From Candidatus Latescibacterota bacterium (GTDB lineage Bacteria; Latescibacterota; UBA2968; SICM01), in NCBI GenBank assembly GCA_009694805.1, contig SICM01000020.1, positions 1 to 37,742 of the forward strand: a stretch of DNA of 37,742 bases. Reading direction: 5' to 3'. The notes below the pieces were generated by a model, which searched no databases, was not told where the DNA came from, and saw nothing but the letters and a program-made list of their open reading frames with translations. Below are positions 14,506 to 21,598 of the stretch, piece by piece. Numbering within the stretch: the stretch's first letter is position 1; every line of letters starts with the position of its first letter. The translations under genes were made by a program, and so were the position numbers.

Positions 14506-16272
14506 ATGAAAAGCAACTACAAAAAAATCCTCGTCTTTCTCTGGCCTTACAGGAGGCAGGTCATCTTCGCCCTCTTCACGGCCGTGACCATGACGATCAT
14601 CAGCCTCATCCCTCCCCTGATCGTGCGGGCGATCGTGGACAGGGTGATCGGAGAGGGACGGTACGAGATCCTGGAGGCCCTCCTGTTCGTCCTGCTCGCG
14701 GTCCCCGCCGTCACCGCCGCCCTGCGCTACCTCAACGCCTACACCATCACCCGCGTCGCCCAGCGCGTCACCCTCGACATCCGCTTCGGGCTCTACCGGC
14801 ACGTCCTCAACCTCTCCCTCCGGTTTCACGGCGAGATGGGCACGGGCAAGATCATGTCCCGGATCATGGGAGATGTGGCCACGATCCAGAACATGATCAA
14901 CCTCCAGACCATCACCATGATCACCGACATCGTCGCCTTCTGGTTCGCCCTGGGGGCCTGCTACCACATGAACTGGAAACTGGCCCTCCTGCTGACGGTC
15001 CTGTTTCCGGTCTATTTTCTCAATTTTCTGTATTTCGCCCCCCGCATTCGGGCCACCAACTCGGCCTTCCGGCGCAAGATGGACGAGATCTCCGCCACGC
15101 TCCAGGAGCGACTGAGCGGGGTCCGGCTCGTGAAGGCCTACGGGCGCGAGAAACACGAGACGCGGGACTTCATGGTCCAGACCCGCCAGAGCCTCACGCA
15201 CGCCATGCGCTCGACCATGTTCGGCGTCTCCTCCACCACGGGCGCGCGGTTCTTCCAGGGCATCAAGAACACCTTCCTCTTCTCCCTCGGGTGTTACCTG
15301 GTCGTCAAGCGGGAGATGACCTACGGGGACGTGACCGCCTTCATGGCCTATTCCTTCCGCGTGTTCCAGCCCGCCCTGAACTTCACCGAGATCGCCAACC
15401 AGATCGAGCGGACCATGGTCTCCGTGAACCGCATCTTCGAGATCCTGGACCAGGATCCGGAGGTCCAGGACAGGCCGGGCGCCACCGCCCTCCCCCCGAT
15501 CGTGGGCCACGTCCGGTTCGAGGACGTCGGGTTTGATTACATCCCCGGCAAGTTCGTCCTCAAAGGGATCCATCTGAATGTGCCGCCGGGCACCACCGTC
15601 GCCCTGGTGGGGCACACCGGCTGCGGCAAGACCACCCTGACGAGCATGCTCCTCCGGTTCTACGACGTCAAGTCCGGCCGGATCACCATCGACGGACACG
15701 ATGTCCGGGACGTGAAGGTGAAGAGCCTCCGGAGGCAGATCGGCCAGGTCCTCCAGGACTCCGTCGTGTTCAACTCGACCCTGGGGGACAACATCCGTTA
15801 TGGAAAGCCCGACGCGACCGAGGCCGAGGTCATCGAGGCGGCCAGGATCGCCGAGATCCACGACTTCATCCTCCACACCCCGGACGGTTACGACACGGTC
15901 CTGGGGGAGCGGGGCATCAAACTGTCCGTCGGAGAAAAACAGCGCCTGGGCATCGCCCGCGCGGTCATCACCGACCCCGGCATTCTCGTCCTGGACGAGG
16001 CCACCGCCTCGCTCGACTCCCGGTCGGAGGCCCTGATTCAGAAGGCCCTCCAGCGGGTGATGCAGGACCGGACTTCATTCGTGATCGCCCACCGGCTCTC
16101 CACCATCGTGAACGCCGACCTGATCGTCGTGATGGACGCCGGAGAGATCCTGGAGACGGGCAGACACTTCGAGTTGCTGTCCAAACCGGGCAGCTTCTAC
16201 AAGCACCTCTACGAGCAACAGTACGCCGCCCTCACGGAACAGCCCGAGGCCCTCCAGGCGGCGGGATCGTAA
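14506..16272 (+). CDS. ABC exporter half-transporter with intact Walker B, subunit 1
   Basis: A 588-residue protein of the MsbA/BmrCD type. Six membrane helices occupy residues about 15-310. The nucleotide-binding domain follows, with Walker A GHTGCGKT, Q-loop LQDS, signature LSVGE (not LSGGQ) and Walker B LVLDEATASLD with the catalytic Glu. With the next gene it forms a natural heterodimer: this subunit keeps the catalytic Glu but has a deviant signature, while the partner has the reverse. In such exporters (TM287/288, BmrCD) one ATP site is degenerate and regulatory. The ATG at 14506 fits the family N-terminus (YKKILVFLWPYRRQ) but has no ribosome-binding site. The exported substrate, perhaps lipid or drug-like, is unknown. 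Confidence 0.88.
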   Translation: MKSNYKKILVFLWPYRRQVIFALFTAVTMTIISLIPPLIVRAIVDRVIGEGRYEILEALLFVLLAVPAVTAALRYLNAYTITRVAQRVTLDIRFGLYRHVLNLSLRFHGEMGTGKIMSRIMGDVATIQNMINLQTITMITDIVAFWFALGACYHMNWKLALLLTVLFPVYFLNFLYFAPRIRATNSAFRRKMDEISATLQERLSGVRLVKAYGREKHETRDFMVQTRQSLTHAMRSTMFGVSSTTGARFFQGIKNTFLFSLGCYLVVKREMTYGDVTAFMAYSFRVFQPALNFTEIANQIERTMVSVNRIFEILDQDPEVQDRPGATALPPIVGHVRFEDVGFDYIPGKFVLKGIHLNVPPGTTVALVGHTGCGKTTLTSMLLRFYDVKSGRITIDGHDVRDVKVKSLRRQIGQVLQDSVVFNSTLGDNIRYGKPDATEAEVIEAARIAEIHDFILHTPDGYDTVLGERGIKLSVGEKQRLGIARAVITDPGILVLDEATASLDSRSEALIQKALQRVMQDRTSFVIAHRLSTIVNADLIVVMDAGEILETGRHFELLSKPGSFYKHLYEQQYAALTEQPEALQAAGS

Positions 16273-16275
16273 AAC

Positions 16276-16343
16276 CTCGTATCTCGTATCTCGTATCTCG
16301 TAAAAGCTTTTTACGAGATGCGTTTCACGCTTCACGCTTCACG
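16276..16343. repeat. Two 7-mer arrays and a hairpin between the ABC genes
   Basis: Four units of CTCGTAT (the last ends AA) at 16276-16303 run into a perfect 11-bp hairpin (ATCTCGTAAAA at 16295-16305, loop GCT, complement at 16309-16319). Three units of CTTCACG (the first TTTCACG) follow at 16323-16343. The last unit of the first array forms the left arm of the hairpin. The whole 103-bp gap between the two ABC genes is made of such material. Confidence 0.8.
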
Positions 16344-16375
16344 GGTTTTTCGTCTCACACCTCACGCCTTCTTCT

Positions 16376-18376
16376 ATGGAACTCTTCCATCGACTCTTAC
16401 GCGACTACATCCGCCCCTACTGGCTGATCATGGTGATCGCCCTCATCCTGGCGGCGCTCTCCGCGGGGCAGTTCTTCCTCCTCGGCTACATGACGCAGGT
16501 CACCGTGGACGACGTGCTCCAGATCAGCGGAAAAGACGAGGCCAGGTCCAGATCGCGCGCCGAAGAGGTCCGAACGGGTGACAACAGGGGCCGCCTCCTG
16601 GAGCCTTCCCCCCCCAGAGACGAGGCCAGGCCCTCTCGCAACGCCCCACCCAGAAAGAAGACCGAGCGGGAGAAGATTCGCCTCATCATCCTCCTCTTCT
16701 TCGCCTTCCTGGCCGTCCGCATCTTCTTCACGGTCATTCAGTGGATCTACTCCTATCAGGTCACCTTCGTGGGCCAGCGCATCGTCTTCCACATACGCCG
16801 CCAGCTCCACGAAAAGCTCCAGAACCTCCAGTTGACCTACTTCGACAAACAACAGACCGGCAAGCTGATGTCCCGGGTGCTGGACGATGTGGGCGTGATT
16901 CAGCAGAACGTCACGCAGGTCTTCGTCGACCTCGTCACAAACGTCTTCCGCCTGCTCATCGGATGTATCATCCTCCTCAGCCTGAACGGGAAACTGGCCC
17001 TCATCGCCTTTCTGACCCTCCCGTTTTACGCCATCTCCTACCAGTTCCTCCGGGGGCGCATCCGCGTGGTCAACCGGGCCATACGCCGGCAGATCGCGGA
17101 GATCTACGGCCTGCTGGAGGAGCGCGTGTCGGGCATCCGCGTGCTCTTCTCCTTCGCCAGGGAGAAGGCGGAGGCCCTGGCCCTCCACAGGAAGCTGTCC
17201 AAGCTCATGCGGCAGCGCATCACGAACACCACCCAGAACACGATGATGTCCGCCCTCTCCACCTTCATCAGCGCCATCGGCACGGCCTTCGTGCTCTACT
17301 TCGGGGCCTACATGGTGCGTGACGGGAGCCTGACGATCGGGGAGTTGCTCTTCTTCAACCAGTCCCTGCTCAACATGTTCGAGCCGATCACGGCCCTGGC
17401 CCAGATGAACATCCAGATCCAGTGGATGACGATCGTCGTGGTCCGGATCTTCGAGATCCTCGACGAGGACGTCAAGATCAAGGACGCGCCCGACGCCGTC
17501 CGGCTCGACCGCATCCAGGGGCGCGTCACCTTCCAGGACGTGTCGCTGCGGTACTCCGGCGTCACCCGGAACGCCCTGCATCGCGTCTCCTTCGACATCC
17601 CGCCGGGGACCTCCGTCAGCATCGTCGGCCCGTCCGGGTCCGGGAAGAGTTCTCTGGTCAACCTCCTGCTGCGGCTCTACGACCCCACGGAGGGCCACAT
17701 CCTGATCGACGGCCACGACCTGAGGGAGATCAAGCTCTCCTCGCTGCGCCAGCACATCGGGATGGTGCCCCAGGAGCCCATCCTCTTCTCCGGGACCATC
17801 GCCGAGAACATCACCTATGGCCGGTTCGACGCCTCGCCGGAGCAGATCATGGCCGCGGCGAAGTCCGCGGAGCTGCACGACTTCGTCATGACCATGCCCG
17901 ACAAGTACGAATCGCACGTCGGGGAGCGGGGGACCAACCTTTCGGGGGGGCAGAAACAGCGAATGGCGTTTGCGATGGCCCTCCTGACCGACCCCAACAT
18001 CCTGATCCTGGACGACAGCACCTCCGCCCTGGACGCCGAGACGGAGGCGAAGATCCAGAGGACTCTGGACCGGATCATGGAGGGACGCACGACCTTCATC
18101 ATCACCCATCGCATCTCGACGGCCATGCGCGCAGACACCATCGTGGTGCTGGACGAGGGACGGGTGGCCGACATCGGGACGCACGAGGAGCTGATCGGTC
18201 GTGAGGGGATCTACTACCGGATGTACGAGCAGCAGAGGAGCGGAGCGGTGGAGGAGGTGGTGGTGGAAAGGGACGGGACGGAGGCAACCCGTCTGGAGGG
18301 GATCGAGGAGGACGTACGTGCCGAGGCCCTGAATCGTCCCCCCCGATTCGACCTGTCCCCTTCGTCGTCGAGCTGA
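16376..18376 (+). CDS. ABC exporter half-transporter with degenerate Walker B, subunit 2
   Basis: A 666-residue partner of the preceding subunit. It has six membrane helices, with an unusual charged insert (residues about 52-102, rich in R, E, D and P) between helices 1 and 2. The nucleotide-binding domain has Walker A GPSGSGKS and a consensus LSGGQ signature, but Walker B is ILILDDSTSALD, with Asp in place of the catalytic Glu. The D-for-E change pairs with the LSVGE signature of subunit 1 to give one degenerate and one consensus ATP site. The C-terminal 55 residues after YRMYEQQRSG are low-complexity and acidic, ending in PSSSS. No Shine-Dalgarno sequence precedes the ATG. A terminator follows at 18435-18461. 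Confidence 0.88.
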   Translation: MELFHRLLRDYIRPYWLIMVIALILAALSAGQFFLLGYMTQVTVDDVLQISGKDEARSRSRAEEVRTGDNRGRLLEPSPPRDEARPSRNAPPRKKTEREKIRLIILLFFAFLAVRIFFTVIQWIYSYQVTFVGQRIVFHIRRQLHEKLQNLQLTYFDKQQTGKLMSRVLDDVGVIQQNVTQVFVDLVTNVFRLLIGCIILLSLNGKLALIAFLTLPFYAISYQFLRGRIRVVNRAIRRQIAEIYGLLEERVSGIRVLFSFAREKAEALALHRKLSKLMRQRITNTTQNTMMSALSTFISAIGTAFVLYFGAYMVRDGSLTIGELLFFNQSLLNMFEPITALAQMNIQIQWMTIVVVRIFEILDEDVKIKDAPDAVRLDRIQGRVTFQDVSLRYSGVTRNALHRVSFDIPPGTSVSIVGPSGSGKSSLVNLLLRLYDPTEGHILIDGHDLREIKLSSLRQHIGMVPQEPILFSGTIAENITYGRFDASPEQIMAAAKSAELHDFVMTMPDKYESHVGERGTNLSGGQKQRMAFAMALLTDPNILILDDSTSALDAETEAKIQRTLDRIMEGRTTFIITHRISTAMRADTIVVLDEGRVADIGTHEELIGREGIYYRMYEQQRSGAVEEVVVERDGTEATRLEGIEEDVRAEALNRPPRFDLSPSSSS

Positions 18377-18383
18377 GGATCAG

Positions 18384-18443
18384 ACAGACTACAGACTACA
18401 GACTACAGACTACAGACTACAGACCACAGACTATAGACCACAG
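18384..18443. repeat. Tandem 7-mer array ACAGACT, eight or nine units
   Basis: Five perfect ACAGACT units (18384-18418) are followed by degenerate ones (ACAGACC, ACAGACT, ATAGACC, ACAGGCC). It begins 8 bp after the stop of the ABC gene. The last units form the left arm of the terminator hairpin. Confidence 0.9.
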
Positions 18444-18461
18444 GCCTTGTGGTCTTTTTTT
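18435..18461 (+). terminator. Rho-independent terminator of the ABC exporter genes
   Basis: AGACCACA (18435-18442), loop GGCCT and TGTGGTCT (18448-18455) form an 8-bp stem followed directly by a run of T to 18461. The T-run also contains the stop codon of the convergent secreted-protein gene. Confidence 0.8.
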
Positions 18462-19113
18462 ATTTTCCTGGCGGGAACATTCGGACCAGCATCGCGGCGT
18501 CCTCCCTGGCCAGGCGGGAGGCCGTCTGCTGCGGTGCGCTGGAGACGTCTTTCAGGATGACGCTCATGTCGCGGGCATTGAGCGCCGCCCGGTTTTCGAT
18601 ACGCCCCCGGACCAGCGGAGACAGGGTCCAGGTCAGGAACCCCAGCGTGCGGCTCTCGGTCCTGATGAACGCCTCCACGCGGGCGTCCACCCCACCCCCC
18701 CCCGGCATCGTGGTGATGATCAGGGCCATCTTCCCCCCGAAGGCCGGGACGAGACGGTGGTTCAACTGCCCATCCCCCAGATAGACCCACCGGTTGCCCG
18801 CCTGGTTCGCCAGCCGCATCTCTCCGACGATGCCCGTGGGGTCCTCCACGTGAAGACCGCTCCCCTGCGTACGGACCCTGTAGGCAGGGGCGAACCCATA
18901 AGCCGCCCAGAGCCGCCCGAGCAGGACCGGATGGCTCAACAGGCTGTCCAGGACCGTGGGCCGGCACGCAAAGTGATAGGTGTTTGAGAAGGCGATGTCG
19001 GGGGAATTCAGGAGCGTCTGAGCTTCTGGAGAGAGTCCCGCCGCCCCAGCGAGGGCAGGGAGAAGGAGGAGCGTGAAGAGAATCGTCTGGAAAATCCGGC
19101 TGTAACGTGACAT
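18460..19113 (-). CDS. Secreted protein of unknown function
   Basis: A 217-residue protein with a signal peptide (basic MSRYSR, hydrophobic IFQTILFTLLLLPALAG, cleavage near AGA-AG). The mature part has a short helical lead (SPEAQTLLNSPDIAFS) and then mainly beta structure (GSGLHVEDPTG, RWVYLGDGQL, MALIITTMPGGGG, VEAFIRTE, LGFLTWTLSPLVRGRIENRA). This order resembles a START/SRPBCC-like fold, but I would not assign a family. The ATG at 19113 has GGAG 4 bases before TTCT-ATG; the open frame further upstream is made only of 7-mer repeat. It lies downstream of the dockerin-like gene and is probably exported with it. Confidence 0.65.
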   Translation of the reverse strand: MSRYSRIFQTILFTLLLLPALAGAAGLSPEAQTLLNSPDIAFSNTYHFACRPTVLDSLLSHPVLLGRLWAAYGFAPAYRVRTQGSGLHVEDPTGIVGEMRLANQAGNRWVYLGDGQLNHRLVPAFGGKMALIITTMPGGGGVDARVEAFIRTESRTLGFLTWTLSPLVRGRIENRAALNARDMSVILKDVSSAPQQTASRLAREDAAMLVRMFPPGK

Positions 19114-19121
19114 AGAACTCC

Positions 19122-19180
19122 ATTCGTGATTCGTAATTCGTAATTCGCAGTAGGGGCGGTTCACGAACCGCCCCTACTGC
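19122..19180. repeat. 7-mer array ATTCGTA plus a 16-bp perfect hairpin
   Basis: Four units (ATTCGTG, ATTCGTA, ATTCGTA, ATTCGCA) span 19122-19149. They overlap a hairpin whose arms GCAGTAGGGGCGGTTC (19147-19162) and its complement (19165-19180) are separated by two bases. The hairpin starts right after the stop of the dockerin-like gene. There is no T-run, so termination is uncertain. Confidence 0.85.
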
Positions 19181-19181
19181 T

Positions 19182-19880
19182 CTACCCGCTCCCGCCGAAC
19201 CGTTCGGCGAAGACGAAGAAGTCATCGAAGTTGATCGCCTCGTCGGCGCTCAGGTCGAACTTCGCGTTGAACCCGGCCTCCCCCCGCCCCTTGCCGAAGA
19301 CCTCCGCAAACATGAAGAAATCGTCGAAATCCACCCGCCCGCTCCCATTGAAGTCCGCCGAGGCCCCGGGAGAGACCGTGGCCCGCGTGAACGGCAGGAT
19401 GAGGGTAAGCCGGATGCCGAAGGCCTCCAGCCGGGGGTCCGTGAGGGGGAGCAGAAGGATCAGGGTGTCGGCCTTCACGCTGTAGCTCAGGGAGTCCACG
19501 GAGCTGGGGCTGTCGAGCCCCCGGACGATCATCCGCGTCCCCCGGACGGAATACTTGCCCGTGGTCCTGGCCGTGTCCGCCAGGTCGAACGGCACTTTGA
19601 CGAAGCCGAGGTTGGCCGAGCCCTTGGCCGCAGCGATGTAGTTGGCCGTGTACGTGCTGTCTGCCCGCACCGTGAATCGCCCGTTCAGTCTCCCGGAAAA
19701 GGTCAGATTGAGCGACGAAAGATCCGGGGGCACATAGACCTGGTAGCCTGTCGAGTCCGCCTTCCACTCCCCCACGGGATCACCGCCGGTGGCCGTAGGA
19801 AGGGTGGAGATCACCTGTGCGGTGGCGAGGGGGGCCAGGAGGACGAGAGACAGGAGGATGAGCGCTGATATCGTTCTCAT
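19182..19880 (-). CDS. Secreted protein with a C-terminal EF-hand/dockerin-like pair
   Basis: A 232-residue protein. It has a signal peptide (MRTISALILLSLVLLAPLATAQ) and a beta-rich middle (LNLTFSGRLNGRFTVRADST, KYSVRGTRMIVRG, VKADTLILLLPL) that resembles lipocalin-like or single-domain adhesive beta barrels. The C-terminus (about 172-230) has two calcium-loop repeats, DFNGSGRVDFDDFFMFAEVFG and DLSADEAINFDDFFVFAERFG (21 residues each, given here in outline). These look like dockerin/EF-hand repeats that end many secreted proteins in uncultured FCB-group bacteria. No cohesin gene is in the window, so the repeats may serve sorting or surface anchoring. The middle domain is not assigned. Confidence 0.75.
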   Translation of the reverse strand: MRTISALILLSLVLLAPLATAQVISTLPTATGGDPVGEWKADSTGYQVYVPPDLSSLNLTFSGRLNGRFTVRADSTYTANYIAAAKGSANLGFVKVPFDLADTARTTGKYSVRGTRMIVRGLDSPSSVDSLSYSVKADTLILLLPLTDPRLEAFGIRLTLILPFTRATVSPGASADFNGSGRVDFDDFFMFAEVFGKGRGEAGFNAKFDLSADEAINFDDFFVFAERFGGSG

Positions 19881-19908
19881 ATCTATTTCCTATTTTGCCT
19901 TCAGTACG

Positions 19909-19925
19909 GGCGATGAATCGCGCTG
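19909..19925. repeat. 17-bp repeat with GCGAT-GA-ATCGC core, intergenic copy
   Basis: Identical over 17 bases to 29998-30014, which lies inside the large heparinase-like gene. The core is a 5-bp palindrome around a GA spacer, as in the longer hairpins at 21146 and 26940. Confidence 0.65.
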
Positions 19926-19970
19926 TTGCATAAAAATTTACCGGACCCTGGACGCGAAGTCAACGAAAAT

Positions 19971-21041
19971 TCAGGCGTTCTTCCCGGACGGGTCACCCTG
20001 TAATCCGTGTCGCACGAACGGATGTTGACACGGATACCCCTCCGTGGCCCACATCGCCCGCTCGTCCGGCGAAAGGAGGATCGCGCTGTCCGTGTGCAGC
20101 CCCCCGGCGCCGTGCTGGCAGATCCCGACGGGCGGATCGTGGCTGCTGAACAGCCTCCCCAGCCCCTCGAAGCCCCGTTCCACGGCCGGGTCCAAGCGCG
20201 CCAGCAGGGCCGCGCGGTCCCGGCTGTTCTGAAGCACCGCGGAGGCCGGGTCGTCTCTCCCCGCCAGCGAGGGGTCGCAGCAGTGGTTCGTCTGCCAGAC
20301 CCCCCTCCCCGGCCCGGACGGACGCCGCACCGCCTGGCCTTCGGCGTGCTTTTCGAGGATGGCCACGTCCCCCGTGGCATCCCCCATCAGGACGCTCATG
20401 CCGCCGGACCGGACCCGGAAGGCCGCGCACATCGCCTCGGCCTCGGCCACGCTCCGGCACCGCTCCGCAAGGGCGTGGAGGAGGAACAGGGTCGGGATGC
20501 CCCCCTCGTTCACGGCGCGGCCAGAGAGACCGGTCATCCCCAGGCAGAACCCCCCCTCATTGAACGCCGAGGTCGTCCAGATCGTTCCCACGAAGTGCAT
20601 CTGCACGGACCGGAGTCCCCCGGCCGGCGCGGTACGGTGAACCCCATTGGAGCCCAGCTCGGCCTGCGCCAGGTCATCCGACTTGCCCAGCCAGACCCGC
20701 CCCGCCCGGTCTGCGAACCCGTAGACCGAACACGCGGGGGACGGCCGGCCCAGCTCGAAGACCGCGTTCAGCTCGAACACGTCACGGAAGGGCAGCCCCG
20801 CCCCCTCGGCGATCCCCTCGATCTCCTCGCACCCCTCGGGGTAGAGCCTGTAGACCTGGCCCGCCAGCCGGTCCACCGCCCGCCTGCGGGCGTCCGGGTC
20901 GAGTCCAGCCAGCCATCCCCCGTCCGGTCCCCGAAACCCCTGCCGGTAGTGTTCGATCAACCAGGCGATCTTCTCCGGCGCACAGCGCCCCTGCGCCACG
21001 CCCCGTGCTCTCGGAGAACCCTGGGATTCGAGATGGAACAT
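19971..21041 (-). CDS. C45-family acyltransferase/hydrolase (Ntn-type)
   Basis: A 356-residue protein of the group that includes acyl-CoA:6-aminopenicillanate acyltransferase. Members self-cleave before a Cys that becomes the N-terminal nucleophile. The likely nucleophile is C104 (SPACSVYGFADRAGRVWLGKSDD), the expected context with a following Arg/Asp-rich strand. Further family landmarks are FNEGGFCLGMTGLSG, the IPTLFLLHALAERCRSVAEAEAM helix and GGMSVLMGDATGDVAILE. In environmental genomes such proteins hydrolyse amide-linked substrates; the substrate is unknown here. It ends the run of minus-strand glycan genes. The ATG at 21041 has AAGGA only 2 bases away, so a slightly different start is possible. 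Confidence 0.8.
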   Translation of the reverse strand: MFHLESQGSPRARGVAQGRCAPEKIAWLIEHYRQGFRGPDGGWLAGLDPDARRRAVDRLAGQVYRLYPEGCEEIEGIAEGAGLPFRDVFELNAVFELGRPSPACSVYGFADRAGRVWLGKSDDLAQAELGSNGVHRTAPAGGLRSVQMHFVGTIWTTSAFNEGGFCLGMTGLSGRAVNEGGIPTLFLLHALAERCRSVAEAEAMCAAFRVRSGGMSVLMGDATGDVAILEKHAEGQAVRRPSGPGRGVWQTNHCCDPSLAGRDDPASAVLQNSRDRAALLARLDPAVERGFEGLGRLFSSHDPPVGICQHGAGGLHTDSAILLSPDERAMWATEGYPCQHPFVRHGLQGDPSGKNA

Positions 21042-21145
21042 CGTCCTTTCTCACGCGGCGATGAATACCTCCCCGCCTAACGCTCCCATGCGGTCGCGTT
21101 CCCATCCCTGCGCTACAAAAAATATATCCCCCGCCACACACCCCT

Positions 21146-21169
21146 TGCGCGGGGATGAATCCCCGCGCA
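21146..21169. repeat. Perfect 11-bp hairpin with GATGAATC core
   Basis: The arm TGCGCGGGGAT (21146-21156), spacer GA and the complementary arm (21159-21169) lie just after the cupin gene. It shares the AT-GA-AT centre with the hairpin at 26940-26961. Confidence 0.75.
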
Positions 21170-21176
21170 TGATTCT

Positions 21177-21575
21177 CTACAGCCCCTTCTCCGCCATCGC
21201 CCGCCGCACCATGGCCTCGTAGCCCTCCGGGTCCGCCATGGGGTAGCAGACGAAGAAGGCCCGCGTCCGCTCCCGGACCACGATCCGCGCAGGCCGGCCC
21301 CGGCGCACCACCACCGTGTCCCCCGGCCCGGCGACCCGCTCCTGCCCCTCGCACGTGACATAGAGCCGGCCCTCGATCACGTGCAACACCTCGTCGAAGT
21401 CGTCCCCGCTCAGGTCTTCCAGCCCCTCCTCCGCCAGCCAGTAGCCCATGAGCATGCCGGACGCCTGATCGACCAGGAAGTAGTTCCATTCCGAGCGCCT
21501 GAACCTCCCCTGCGCGTCCTTCAGGTCCATCGGATGACTGTCCCACCGTTCCACGATCGGCCACGTCTTCTTCAC
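21177..21575 (-). CDS. Small cupin-domain protein
   Basis: A 132-residue single-domain cupin. The strand pattern FDEVLHVIEGRLYVTCEGQ, AGPGDTVVVRRGRPARIVV is the conserved double-stranded beta-helix core. Of the usual metal ligands only one His (VLHVIEG) is evident, so it may bind a sugar acid or act as a sensor in place of a metal enzyme. The start is the GTG at 21575 because AAGGAGG ends 6 bases before it. It lies 23 bp after the PL26-like gene and is surely cotranscribed. Cupins next to lyase genes are often involved in unsaturated-uronate handling; that role is inferred from context. Confidence 0.75.
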   Translation of the reverse strand: MKKTWPIVERWDSHPMDLKDAQGRFRRSEWNYFLVDQASGMLMGYWLAEEGLEDLSGDDFDEVLHVIEGRLYVTCEGQERVAGPGDTVVVRRGRPARIVVRERTRAFFVCYPMADPEGYEAMVRRAMAEKGL

Positions 21576-21598
21576 GGGAATCCTCCTTGTCCGCCCTG

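Noticed and set aside
14416..15876. 486-codon minus-strand frame opposite ABC subunit 1
   Set aside because: Asp/Gly/Val-rich antisense frame without recognisable motifs, while the plus strand encodes a complete ABC protein.
12193..18443. 7-mer arrays as CRISPR repeats
   Set aside because: Units are 7 bp and directly adjacent with no spacers, and no cas gene is present.
19147..19180. 16-bp hairpin as a rho-independent terminator of the dockerin-like gene
   Set aside because: No T-run follows on either strand; kept as a palindromic repeat only.
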